A DNA stretch of 33,997 nucleotides from an uncultured Roseburia sp. (lineage in GTDB: Bacteria > Bacillota > Clostridia > Lachnospirales > Lachnospiraceae): NCBI GenBank assembly GCA_934358955.1, contig CAKRLC010000020.1, positions 1-33,997 of the forward strand. Direction: 5' to 3'. Below the pieces are notes generated by a model. The model did no database searches, was not told the origin of the DNA, and saw only the letters and a list, made by a program, of their open reading frames with translations. The position numbers were made by a program, and so were the translations under genes. Every line of letters begins with the position of its first letter. Positions within the stretch are counted from its first letter, which is position 1. Shown here in pieces: positions 1 to 7,571 of the stretch.

Positions 1-61
1 GAATCGAACCAGAGACACAAGGATTTTCAGTCCTTTGCTCTACCAACTGAGCTAACTGGGC
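1..61 (-). tRNA. tRNA-Phe (GAA), 3' end cut by the window
   Basis: Read on the minus strand from 61 downwards, the sequence folds as a tRNA: acceptor strand GCCCAGT, D arm GCTC/GAGC, anticodon stem AAGGA/TCCTT around the loop CTGAAAA (anticodon GAA, Phe), and a T arm opening with TCTGG and TTCGATTC. The window edge removes the end of the T stem and the 3' acceptor strand. Its promoter lies immediately upstream (83-111). More tRNA genes may follow outside the window. Confidence 0.95.
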
Positions 62-70
62 TTGTTGCTC

Positions 71-108
71 ACAACAATAGCTATTCTAAAGGAAATAGCT
101 ATTGTTGT
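71..108. repeat. Perfect 15-bp dyad over the tRNA-Phe promoter
   Basis: ACAACAATAGCTATT (71-85) and its exact reverse complement (94-108) flank the 8-nt loop CTAAAGGA. The arms cover part of the -35, the spacer and the -10 of the tRNA-Phe promoter. No U-run follows on either strand, and most of it lies upstream of the likely transcription start, so an operator-like role fits better than a terminator. The role is inference. Confidence 0.7.
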
Positions 109-111
109 CAA
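83..111 (-). promoter_or_regulatory. Sigma-A promoter of tRNA-Phe
   Basis: On the minus strand a perfect -35 TTGACA (106-111) is followed after 17 nt by the -10 TAGAAT (83-88). Transcription would begin near 76, about 15 nt before the mature tRNA. A near-consensus promoter is expected for a stable RNA gene. Confidence 0.85.
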
Positions 112-212
112 GAGAAAAATGAAAAAAGAATAAAAATTTGTCCGGTGTCTCGCAATTGCTTTAAAAATCAGATATAATAGAGAACATGAATGAATATCGA
201 AGGAGAAGAAGA

Positions 213-710
213 ATGAACGAAAAATTAGTTATCATACCCCGAAAAAATACAGGTGGACATAAAGCCGCTACGATTCTCTTTTTTGTTCTGACCTGTTTAT
301 GCCTGATCATGGCAATGTTCGTGACACCGATCAGGTTTTTTGTGCCAACGGTTATTTTTGGCATTATCTGGTATCTGTTTGCATTCCGCAGTGAGGTGGA
401 ATATGAATACACTTATTATGATGGTGAGCTTCATTTTGCAAAGATCAGTAATAAAAGCAGACGTAAAAAAATAGCAGATATCAATATGGAAGATGTGATA
501 CTGATCGCACCAAAGGGGGACAGAGGCGTATATAAATACGAAAATGACAGATCTATTACATGCAAAAATCTGACTTCAGGAAACACAGCTACCGGGATTT
601 ATGAACTGATATGTAAAGGCGAAAGCGCGGTCACAAGGTATGAGTTTGAACCGGACGACGCGATGTTAGATGCAATTGCAGTGAAATATCAAAGAGTGAT
701 CACACGATAA
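213..710 (+). CDS. Small two-helix membrane protein (DUF6106-like)
   Basis: A 165-residue protein of unknown function. Residues about 20-42 and 45-60 form two hydrophobic segments separated by a short turn. They are followed by a soluble domain of about 105 residues rich in charged residues, with VEYEYTYYDGELHFAKI soon after the membrane. The layout resembles the DUF6106 family of Clostridia, recalled from memory and not searched. The start at 213 is preferred over an in-frame ATG at 186 because an AGGAG site lies just upstream of 213. A TATAAT at 173-178 is the likely -10, but its -35 is poor. A strong terminator follows at 742-784, so the gene is probably monocistronic. Confidence 0.75.
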   Translation: MNEKLVIIPRKNTGGHKAATILFFVLTCLCLIMAMFVTPIRFFVPTVIFGIIWYLFAFRSEVEYEYTYYDGELHFAKISNKSRRKKIADINMEDVILIAPKGDRGVYKYENDRSITCKNLTSGNTATGIYELICKGESAVTRYEFEPDDAMLDAIAVKYQRVITR

Positions 711-741
711 AAAAGTCAGGGAGCTGACGCAGGATATATAA

Positions 742-784
742 GAAAAAGGCTGTTGTACTGAGAAATCAGAACACAGCCTTTTTC
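742..784 (+). terminator. Intrinsic terminator after the DUF6106-like gene
   Basis: GAAAAAGGCTGT (742-753) pairs with ACAGCCTTTTTC (773-784). An inner CTGA/TCAG stem is closed by a GAAA tetraloop. The T-run is the descending arm itself, and the A-run on the other side makes it usable in both directions. It separates the small membrane gene from sbcD. Confidence 0.85.
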
Positions 785-812
785 TTCCAGACGTTCCCGG
801 AAAGGAAAGAAT

Positions 813-1970
813 ATGAAGTTTTTTCATATTTCAGATTTACATATAGGAAAACAGCTGCACCGCTATAATCTGCTCGAAGAGCAACGGCATATCCTGGATC
901 AGATTGTTGCATATGCCAGAAAAGAGCAGCCGGATGCAATCCTGATCGCAGGAGACCTGTATGATACACCGGTCCCATCAGCAGATGCAGTGTCTGTTTT
1001 TGACAGATTCCTAACAGATTTAAATACAATGGAACCGGCAACAACCGTCTGCCTGATCGCAGGAAATCATGACAGTGCAAAAAGAATTGATTATGCCAGC
1101 AGTATTTTAGAAAAACACCGTGTTGTGATCGCAGGAATGCCACCGGTATTCGAGACAGAGTATGTGAAAAGAACAAAGCTGTCAGATGAGTATGGAGAAG
1201 TAGAGATTTACCTGCTTCCGTTTGTAAAGCCATCTTATGTAAAATGGCTGTCTCCGGAAGAACCATTAAGCTATGGGGAAGCTGTGCGGAAGTTACTGGA
1301 AAGGGAAACGATTGACCGGTCAAAAAGGAATGTGATCGTGAGCCATCAGTTTTATACGTTTTCGGGCGAAGAGCCAAGGACCAGTGAATCGGAGCTTCAT
1401 ATGATCGGCGGGATTGAAAATGTAGATGCATCTGTTTTGGAACCGTTTGAGTATGCGGCACTGGGGCATATTCACAGGAAACAAAGGATCGGAAAGGAGT
1501 GCTGGCGTTATTCCGGTACACCGCTGCAATACTCAGTCAGTGAAGCGGAAGATGAAAAAGCAGTGACAGTCGTGGAGTTAAAAGAGAAGGGAACAGAACC
1601 TATCTTACGCACGCTGCCGCTTGTACCACTTCGTAGCGTGAGAAAGCTTACAGGAACTTTTGAAGAGATATTGCATGCAGCCGGGGAAGAAGTCTGCCAT
1701 GATTATGTAAGTATTACACTGACAGATGATGTGGAGGCTTACCAGCCAAAAGAGCGGTTAGAACAGGTATACGATCATATTTTGGAAATCAGGATCGATA
1801 ATGAACGCACAAGAAAGCTGCTGGAATTTTCAGAGGAAGAAATGGAAAGCCTTCATCCATATGATGCATTTGTGAATTTTTTCCTGGAAATGAACGGAAG
1901 AGAGATGACGGAAGAAGAGGATGAAATGCTGCGGGAAATGATAAACAGGGAAGCTGAGGTGATGGAATGA
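813..1970 (+). CDS. sbcD: Exonuclease SbcD, nuclease subunit of SbcCD
   Basis: A 385-residue metallophosphoesterase, the Mre11-like subunit of the SbcCD complex. The complex cleaves hairpins and protein-blocked DNA ends during replication and repair. The phosphodiesterase metal motifs are in order: DLHIG (8-12), GDLYD (47-51), GNHD (84-87) and GHIHR (from about 218). A C-terminal capping domain follows. Length is usual for the family. The start at 813 has a GGAAAGGA site upstream. Its last codons overlap sbcC (ATG at 1967, stop ending at 1970), which implies translational coupling of the two subunits. Confidence 0.96.
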   Translation: MKFFHISDLHIGKQLHRYNLLEEQRHILDQIVAYARKEQPDAILIAGDLYDTPVPSADAVSVFDRFLTDLNTMEPATTVCLIAGNHDSAKRIDYASSILEKHRVVIAGMPPVFETEYVKRTKLSDEYGEVEIYLLPFVKPSYVKWLSPEEPLSYGEAVRKLLERETIDRSKRNVIVSHQFYTFSGEEPRTSESELHMIGGIENVDASVLEPFEYAALGHIHRKQRIGKECWRYSGTPLQYSVSEAEDEKAVTVVELKEKGTEPILRTLPLVPLRSVRKLTGTFEEILHAAGEEVCHDYVSITLTDDVEAYQPKERLEQVYDHILEIRIDNERTRKLLEFSEEEMESLHPYDAFVNFFLEMNGREMTEEEDEMLREMINREAEVME

Positions 1971-4855
1971 AACCGTTGAGATTAACAATGTCAGCATTTG
2001 GTTCGTATGCAGGGAAAAACGAGATTGATTTTACAGACCAGCAGAGGGGTATTTTTCTGATCACCGGAGATACCGGAGCAGGAAAAACGACAATTTTCGA
2101 CGCGATCACTTATGCACTGTATAATCAGACAAGCGGTGGTGAGAGAAATGGCAATATGATGCGGAGCCAATATGCCCGTCCGGAGACGCAGACGTTTGTG
2201 GAGCTGGAATTTTCACATCGGGACCAGATTTATACCGTTCGTAGAAATCCGGATTACCGGATTGAAAAAACATTGAAAAATGGCAAGCAGAAGGAACAAA
2301 AAGTAGCGCATAATGTGGAATTGACTTTGCCGGATGGAAGTGTGTATCCGGAAAAGAAAGCAGCGACGGATGCAAAGATCATAGAGATCATAGGACTTAC
2401 TGCAGAGCAGTTTGCACAGATTGTAATGATCGCGCAGGGGGATTTCTTAAAGCTGCTTTATACAAAGTCAGACGAACGGAAGATTATTTTTTCAAAATTA
2501 TTCCATACGGATATTTATTGGAAAATTCAGGAGAGCCTTCGAAGAAAATCGGCAGAGATGGATGCGAAGATCCAGGAAAATGAGAGGGCATTTGAACAGG
2601 AGCACGGACGGATCATTACATTGCCTGGGGAAGAAGGGCTTGAGCTTCCAGAACTCGTAGAAAGAGACAGACAGCTTGAAAAAGAAGCTGCAAAAACGAT
2701 GAAAGAACACAGGGAGAAGCTGACGGTTCTTTCAAATCAGATCCAGGCAGCAGAGGAAATAAACCGGCTGTTTATGCAGCTTGAAAAAGCAAAAGAGGCA
2801 GAAGCGCAGCTTGCGGAGGAAAAAGAATTATCCGGGCAGAGAAAGCAGCAGCTTGCCCAGGCAAAGCTTGCAGAGAAAGTGCAGCCTGTAAGACAGATTC
2901 TGGAAAACAGCAAAGTGCAGATGATCCAATGCGGGCAGGCGATAGAAAAGCTTTCCGAACAGGTTACAAAGCAGGAAATACAGCTTCAGAAAGAAGAACT
3001 TGGCCTGGCCAAAAAAGAACATGAGGTGCAGGAAGAAACGGGAAATGCTGCAAGGGAGATGCTGGAGCTTGAAGAGGCATTTCCGGATTATGAGAATTTA
3101 CAGACGGCTTCCGCAGAGCAAAAAAGAATCCAAAAAGAGCTTTCCTGTCTGCAGGAACAGTATGATGCCATGATGTATACAAGACTCTGGAGAATGGAGA
3201 AGCAGCGTCAGGAGATAATACTGGCTGAGAAACGGATGGAGCAGGCAAAACTGCACTGGGAAGAAACAGCAGCTGAAGCTGTCAAAAAAGCAAAGGCATA
3301 TGAATGGACATACCGGACGTTTTTGGAGGAACAGGCAGGGATCCTTGCTGCTGGTCTGCAGGCGGATATGCCATGTCCGGTATGTGGATCAAAAGCGCAT
3401 CCGTCTCCTGCGGTATTGTCTGAAAATGCAGTGACAGAAGCGCAGGTGGAGCAGAAGAAAGCAGACAGAAGCGCGGCAGAGGAAAAGCGGGATGTGGCAT
3501 ACCAGAAATTCGAAGACAAAAAGAGCCGGCTGCAGGATGCCAGGACGTGGCTGCAGCAGCTGGAGGCAGAGTTTGAGCTGATCGCAGGTGATCAGGCAGC
3601 CTTTTATTGCCAAAAAGTGCAGGAGGCGGGCAGCCTGGAGGAGTTGACCGTAAAAGATCCGGCAGAGAACGAAAGTGAAACGGTAACAAGAGAGAGTCTG
3701 GCAGAAAAGCGAATGGAACTGGAGAACAGCCGGAAAGAAACAGAACGGATCCAGGGCAGGTTAAAATATCCTTCGCTGGAGAGCGCAAAAAAAGCGTATG
3801 TACAGCTACAGGAAAAAACAGAGAAATTGAAACAACAGTTAGACGCACAGCGAGTGCTGACAAATGGATTAAAAGAAGAGATCCACACAAAGAAAGGCCA
3901 GTTGCTGCAGGAACAGGGAAAACAAAAAGAGATCGAAAAAGAGCTCGCAAAAAATCAGAAGAATTATGAAAACAGCCTGAAAAAGAATGGATTTGACTCA
4001 GAAGAAGCATACATGGAGGCGCTTCTTACAGAGCGGACAAAGCAACGGATTGAGAAGGAGGAGCTGTCTTACCGGGAACAGTGCCTGAAAATACAGACGC
4101 AGAAGCAGCTTTGGGAAAAACAGACAAAAGGAAAAGAACAGCAGGATACTTCTGAACTGGAAGCTTTGGCAAAAGAGGAAAAACAGGCAGCGGAACTGGC
4201 TGAAAAAACACGTCTGCAGCTGCATACTGCTTATGTTAATAATAAGGATGTCCTGGAAAAAGTCGGATTTTATCTGGAGAAAGCAGATAAACTGGCGAAA
4301 GAAGACCAGATAGTAAAAAGTCTTGCAAGAACAGCAAACGGACGGCTTCCCGGCTCTGCAAAAATTGATTTTGAGACTTATATTCAGAGGCAGTATTTCC
4401 GGCAGATTATCAGGGAAGCAAACAAACGCCTCTTGACGATGAGTAATCATCAGTTTATGCTTAAGTTAAAAGAAGAGGCAAATACAGGAAAAAAGACAAA
4501 TGAAGGTCTTGACCTTGCAGTATACAGTCTGATCACAGACAGTGAACGTGATATTAAGACATTGTCAGGCGGAGAAGCTTTTCTGGCAGCACTTTCGATG
4601 GCGCTTGGTTTATCAGATATTGTAGAACGGAGCGCAGGCGCGATCCACCCGGATATGATGTTCATTGACGAGGGATTCGGTTCCCTGGATGCGCAGGCAC
4701 GCGCGCAGGCAATCGAAGTATTGCAGGAACTTGCTGGCGACAGCAGGATGATCGGAATCATCTCACATGTGACTGAATTAAAAGAACAGATTGACTGCAA
4801 GCTGCAGGTGACCCGCTCGGATAAAGGAAGCAGGGCTTTCTGGATGGAAGCCTGA
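1967..4855 (+). CDS. sbcC: Exonuclease SbcC, SMC-like ATPase subunit
   Basis: A 962-residue Rad50-like ATPase partner of SbcD. Walker A GDTGAGKTT is at 34-42. Two long Gln/Glu/Lys-rich coiled-coil arms flank the zinc-hook motif CPVC (Cys470, Cys473), through which two molecules dimerise. The C-terminal lobe carries the ABC signature LSGGEAF (from about 866) and Walker B MMFIDEG (from about 897). All parts are present and in order, so the gene looks intact. It starts four bases before the end of sbcD. The coding strand is very purine-rich because of the coiled coil, which creates long but meaningless antisense reading frames. Confidence 0.96.
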   Translation: MKPLRLTMSAFGSYAGKNEIDFTDQQRGIFLITGDTGAGKTTIFDAITYALYNQTSGGERNGNMMRSQYARPETQTFVELEFSHRDQIYTVRRNPDYRIEKTLKNGKQKEQKVAHNVELTLPDGSVYPEKKAATDAKIIEIIGLTAEQFAQIVMIAQGDFLKLLYTKSDERKIIFSKLFHTDIYWKIQESLRRKSAEMDAKIQENERAFEQEHGRIITLPGEEGLELPELVERDRQLEKEAAKTMKEHREKLTVLSNQIQAAEEINRLFMQLEKAKEAEAQLAEEKELSGQRKQQLAQAKLAEKVQPVRQILENSKVQMIQCGQAIEKLSEQVTKQEIQLQKEELGLAKKEHEVQEETGNAAREMLELEEAFPDYENLQTASAEQKRIQKELSCLQEQYDAMMYTRLWRMEKQRQEIILAEKRMEQAKLHWEETAAEAVKKAKAYEWTYRTFLEEQAGILAAGLQADMPCPVCGSKAHPSPAVLSENAVTEAQVEQKKADRSAAEEKRDVAYQKFEDKKSRLQDARTWLQQLEAEFELIAGDQAAFYCQKVQEAGSLEELTVKDPAENESETVTRESLAEKRMELENSRKETERIQGRLKYPSLESAKKAYVQLQEKTEKLKQQLDAQRVLTNGLKEEIHTKKGQLLQEQGKQKEIEKELAKNQKNYENSLKKNGFDSEEAYMEALLTERTKQRIEKEELSYREQCLKIQTQKQLWEKQTKGKEQQDTSELEALAKEEKQAAELAEKTRLQLHTAYVNNKDVLEKVGFYLEKADKLAKEDQIVKSLARTANGRLPGSAKIDFETYIQRQYFRQIIREANKRLLTMSNHQFMLKLKEEANTGKKTNEGLDLAVYSLITDSERDIKTLSGGEAFLAALSMALGLSDIVERSAGAIHPDMMFIDEGFGSLDAQARAQAIEVLQELAGDSRMIGIISHVTELKEQIDCKLQVTRSDKGSRAFWMEA

Positions 4856-4895
4856 GGCCTGACAGTCAAAACAGAAAGAAAGCAGGAAATAAAAA

Positions 4896-5675
4896 ATGGA
4901 CAGGGTGCAAAGACCGGTTGGCGTATTTGATTCCGGCGTTGGAGGAATCAGTGTGTTACGGGAATTGGTGGCATTGATGCCAAATGAAAATTTTATATTT
5001 TACGGGGATTCAAAAAATGCCCCTTATGGAACGAAATCGCTTGAGGAGGTGCAGAAGCTGACCTGTGCAGATGCAGAGTATCTGATCGGGCAGGATGTAA
5101 AAGCTCTGGTCGTGGCATGTAATACAGCAACCAGTGCGGCAATCCGGATCCTGAGAAAAAAGTATCAGGAACAGATGCCGGTCATTGGAATTGAACCTGC
5201 ATTAAAGCCGGCAGTTTCCGTTAAAAAAAATCCAAGGGTGATCGTGATGGCAACACCGATGACGCTTAGGGAAGAAAAGTTTCAGAAACTATTGGAAAAA
5301 TTTACAGATCAGGCAAAAATCATAAGTCTGCCATGTCCGGGGCTGGTTGAATTTGTAGAACGTGGAGAATTAGAAGGCAAAGCATTAGAAGAATTTTTGG
5401 AAAAGCTGTTTCTTCCTTACAGGGAAGAGCCAATCGATGCAGTTGTGCTGGGCTGTACCCATTATCCTCTGATCCGGGCTTCCATTCAGAAGGTGCTTGG
5501 AATGCAGGTTGCAGTATTTGACGGCGGAGCAGGAACTGCGCGGGAAACACTGCGCAAGTTAAAGGAATACCATCTGCAGAGTGATGATACCGGCCACGGG
5601 TATGTGAAGTTTGAAAACAGTTCAGAAGATGAGAATATGCTGCGGTTAAGCAGATACCTTTTAGAGGGCAGGTAA
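4896..5675 (+). CDS. murI: Glutamate racemase
   Basis: A 259-residue cofactor-independent Asp/Glu racemase that makes D-glutamate for peptidoglycan stem peptides. Visible motifs are FDSGVGG near the N-terminus, the first catalytic cysteine in ACNT (Cys75) and the second in GCTHYP (Cys187), the two-base pair that removes and adds the alpha proton. Length is normal for MurI/RacE. The gene starts 40 nt after sbcC with an AGGAAAT site and is probably cotranscribed with sbcDC. The unlinked function (wall precursor next to DNA repair) is a positional association only. Confidence 0.95.
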   Translation: MDRVQRPVGVFDSGVGGISVLRELVALMPNENFIFYGDSKNAPYGTKSLEEVQKLTCADAEYLIGQDVKALVVACNTATSAAIRILRKKYQEQMPVIGIEPALKPAVSVKKNPRVIVMATPMTLREEKFQKLLEKFTDQAKIISLPCPGLVEFVERGELEGKALEEFLEKLFLPYREEPIDAVVLGCTHYPLIRASIQKVLGMQVAVFDGGAGTARETLRKLKEYHLQSDDTGHGYVKFENSSEDENMLRLSRYLLEGR

Positions 5676-6133
5676 GCGTTTTGAGGAGTCTTTGGATGGA
5701 AAATATAAATAAATTCCAACAAAATCTTAAACAAATATAAAGAAAGCAGGCAGATATTTTAGAAATGTTTTCGAAAACCGACATATTTCGTACACATTTC
5801 TTTTATATACTAACATCATCAAAGAAAGACAGAGTATTTGATACAATTTAAAAACAGCCAATTTTTCCTTTATATAGATTAACATTTTCATAACTAAACT
5901 CCTCGAAAAAACAGTCCATGCGGACTGTTTTTTCATTCTGTGGAATGTGTATGGCAAAAATTTAGGCTGTGAGGGCGGATTTCTTTTGTGCAATCCGCCA
6001 ATTAACATTATGGATAATTTTAAAGAAAATCATAAGACATTCATTGTATTGATAAGTGTTTTAACATTGAAAGAATAGTCTTTATAAAAAATAATTCGGA
6101 TAGTAGAAACAAGGAGAAGAAAATTATATATAG
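5676..6133. other. 458-bp intergenic region: terminator, small hairpin, weak promoter
   Basis: No supportable gene is present. AT-rich DNA after murI leads to a bidirectional terminator at 5906-5933. A second hairpin, GGCGGATT (5974-5981) with AATCCGCC (5992-5999), has no T-run. A candidate promoter for the next gene is TTGATA (6049-6054) with AAGAAT or AGAATA about 16-17 nt downstream. The rest (5676-5905) shows nothing beyond a short GTTTTCGAAAAC palindrome near 5768. Confidence 0.6.
5906..5933. terminator. Bidirectional terminator downstream of murI
   Basis: AAAAAACAGTCC (5906-5917), a 4-nt ATGC loop and GGACTGTTTTTT (5922-5933) form a perfect 12-bp stem with an A-run on one side and a T-run on the other. 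It lies 230 nt after murI and should end the sbcD-sbcC-murI transcript. Confidence 0.85.
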
Positions 6134-6706
6134 ATGAAACAAAAAACATATCAGATAACGATAGACGGCATCGAGATCACCGTCACAAAAAAACGCATGA
6201 AAAATATGTACCTGCGGATCAAAAAAGAAGACGGAAGCGTCCATATCTCCGCACCGTATCAGACGAGCGATGCCCATATCCGCGCGTTTGTCGGGGCGAG
6301 AATTTCGTGGATCAAGGAATATCAGGAAAAGTATCGGAAGCTTCAGAAAAAAAGACTTGAAAAGCCTGCGCTGGATGAAACTGAGATAAAACGGAGAAAA
6401 GTCGAATTAAAAACCTCTGTGGAAAAGCTGATCCGGAAATATGAACCCATCATGCAGGTACAGGTATCCGGTGTGACGATCCGTCAGATGAAAACACGCT
6501 GGGGCTCTTGCAATGTGAACACGCATCATATAAATATCAACCTTGCACTTTATGAAAAGGAGCCAAAATGTCTGGAATATGTTGTAGTGCACGAGATGTG
6601 CCATATACTGGAAGCAAGCCATAGCAGGGTGTTTTGGGGTTATATGACCAGATATTATCCGGACTGGAAAGCAGTCCGGAAGCAGCTCAATGAAGAAGGA
6701 ATCTGA
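6134..6706 (+). CDS. YgjP-like zinc metallopeptidase
   Basis: A 190-residue protein of the YgjP/WrpA (DUF45) metal-dependent hydrolase family. The zinc site reads HEMCH (His153, Glu154, His157) with a third ligand, His163, in the downstream HSRVFW motif. The characteristic TRWGSC motif precedes it. The physiological substrate is not known for most members. The start is constrained by an in-frame TAG immediately upstream (6131-6133), yet the only clear AAGGAG (6111-6116) is 17 nt from the ATG, an unusually long spacing. No signal peptide or membrane segment is seen, so it is probably cytoplasmic. Confidence 0.88.
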   Translation: MKQKTYQITIDGIEITVTKKRMKNMYLRIKKEDGSVHISAPYQTSDAHIRAFVGARISWIKEYQEKYRKLQKKRLEKPALDETEIKRRKVELKTSVEKLIRKYEPIMQVQVSGVTIRQMKTRWGSCNVNTHHININLALYEKEPKCLEYVVVHEMCHILEASHSRVFWGYMTRYYPDWKAVRKQLNEEGI

Positions 6707-6786
6707 TCTGTGAAAAATGCTTCAGACGTTGAAGAAGATTGGTTATAAATACAAGACAAAGCAGAGTATAGGATCCGCAAGAAGGC

Positions 6787-6969
6787 TTATACAAACTGAT
6801 TTGTATGTGCATCATATTCATAATCAACAGATTTTAATTTTTCTTCCAGAACGGAACGTTCAATCTGAAAATGATCACAGAAGCTGTCAAGATCTTTGAA
6901 AAAATCGCGCAGCTGTGTGTTGGTAAAGCTTAAAAGCATAACAGGGTCGTTTGGTAAATTCTGATACAT
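6787..6969 (-). CDS. DUF4250-like small protein
   Basis: A 60-residue protein. LPNDPVMLLSFTNTQLRDFF near the N-terminus followed by LEEKL and a terminal YEYDAHTNQFV match my memory of the DUF4250 family of Clostridia; function is unknown. The start at 6969 is chosen over an in-frame ATG at 6987 because AAGGAG (6977-6982) sits 7 nt upstream of it and lies inside the longer version. A good promoter lies at 6999-7027. It is transcribed away from the DUF6472-like gene. A reading frame on the opposite strand here is rejected because it lacks these family features. Confidence 0.85.
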   Translation of the reverse strand: MYQNLPNDPVMLLSFTNTQLRDFFKDLDSFCDHFQIERSVLEEKLKSVDYEYDAHTNQFV

Positions 6970-6998
6970 AAGAATGCTCCTTTTCATAGATATAGAGC

Positions 6999-7027
6999 AT
7001 TGTACTTCTTAAGCGGAAGAATTGCAA
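6999..7027 (-). promoter_or_regulatory. Promoter of the DUF4250-like gene
   Basis: On the minus strand: -35 TTGCAA (7022-7027), 17-nt spacer, -10 TACAAT (6999-7004). Transcription would start near 6992, giving a leader of about 23 nt. The -35 hexamer is its own reverse complement and is also the -35 of the opposite promoter. Confidence 0.7.
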
Positions 7028-7050
7028 CTCGTGGGTTTTTCTGTTATCAT
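7022..7050 (+). promoter_or_regulatory. Promoter of the DUF6472-like gene
   Basis: On the plus strand: -35 TTGCAA (7022-7027), 17-nt spacer, -10 TATCAT (7045-7050). Transcription would start near 7057, about 83 nt before the ATG at 7140. The same six bases act as -35 for the divergent DUF4250-like gene. Confidence 0.6.
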
Positions 7051-7139
7051 CAGTTTGTGATATTTGGATCATGCTGCTGTACAAAAAAGCAGTGGTGATT
7101 TCTGATAGATAGTAGTTGGAAAAAGAAAGGATAACAAAA

Positions 7140-7313
7140 ATGGCACAATGTGATAGCTGTGTATACAATGTATATGATTATGATGATGAATGTTACTATT
7201 GTGAGGTAGATATGGATGAGGACGATGCAGCCCGGCTGATGCAGGGACACTATAAAGAGTGCCCATATTATCAGAATGATGACGAATATGCTGTTGTCCG
7301 CCACCAGATGTAG
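7140..7313 (+). CDS. Cysteine-rich DUF6472-like small protein
   Basis: A 57-residue acidic protein with paired cysteines: Cys4-x2-Cys7, Cys18-x2-Cys21, then Cys41 in a CPYY motif. The pattern suggests a small metal-binding or zinc-ribbon-like fold. The overall look (MAQCDSC start, CPYY, EYAVVRHQM end) matches DUF6472 of Clostridia as I remember it; no function is known. The start at 7140 is preferred over an in-frame ATG at 7116 because AAAGGA lies just upstream and the family motif begins here. It is expressed divergently from the DUF4250-like gene. Confidence 0.82.
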   Translation: MAQCDSCVYNVYDYDDECYYCEVDMDEDDAARLMQGHYKECPYYQNDDEYAVVRHQM

Positions 7314-7340
7314 CATATTTCTTTTGTACAATTTACAGAT

Positions 7341-7363
7341 AAGGTTTGTGGCGCAGACCTTTT
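7341..7363 (+). terminator. Weak terminator after the DUF6472-like gene
   Basis: AAGGTTTG (7341-7348) pairs with CAGACCTT (7354-7361), including one G-U pair, around a 5-nt loop, with only a short T-run after it. The rest of the 258-bp gap to ftsH holds only the ftsH promoter. Confidence 0.45.
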
Positions 7364-7450
7364 GCAAGCTGAAGCAAAATAGTAAAAATCCGGCAGTGGG
7401 CAGTTTATAAAATGTTTAGAAAATAACAGGAAAAGTTCACGAACAATGTA

Positions 7451-7479
7451 TTGCTTTTGCAAAATAATTTCAATATAAT
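7451..7479 (+). promoter_or_regulatory. Promoter of ftsH
   Basis: -35 TTGCTT (7451-7456), 17-nt spacer, perfect -10 TATAAT (7474-7479). Transcription would start near 7486, leaving a leader of about 86 nt before the ATG at 7572. No CtsR or CIRCE-type heat-shock operator was recognised. Confidence 0.7.
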
Positions 7480-7571
7480 AAAGAAGATATTGTGTTACTG
7501 TACATTCTGCGGCAAAGAAAGACTGTTTTTGCTGCGTAGAAGAGTGTTTCAGGTGTACGAAAGGACAGATT

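Noticed and set aside
766..1521. Antisense open frame over sbcD
   Set aside because: Lies opposite conserved SbcD motifs and covers the terminator. No support as a gene.
3282..4010. Long antisense open frame inside sbcC
   Set aside because: Shadow of the purine-rich coiled-coil coding strand. No family features and no ribosome binding site.
5961..6000. Third copy of the MITE-like element after murI
   Set aside because: Only about 18 bases resemble the interior of copy 1, and the terminal repeats are absent.
6658..6680. 8-bp hairpin TCCGGACT/AGTCCGGA in the YgjP-like gene
   Set aside because: Inside the coding region without a T-run. Most likely chance or codon-driven.
6717..6899. Short plus-strand frame after the YgjP-like gene
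   Set aside because: Overlaps the better supported DUF4250-like gene on the other strand and has no clear ribosome binding site.
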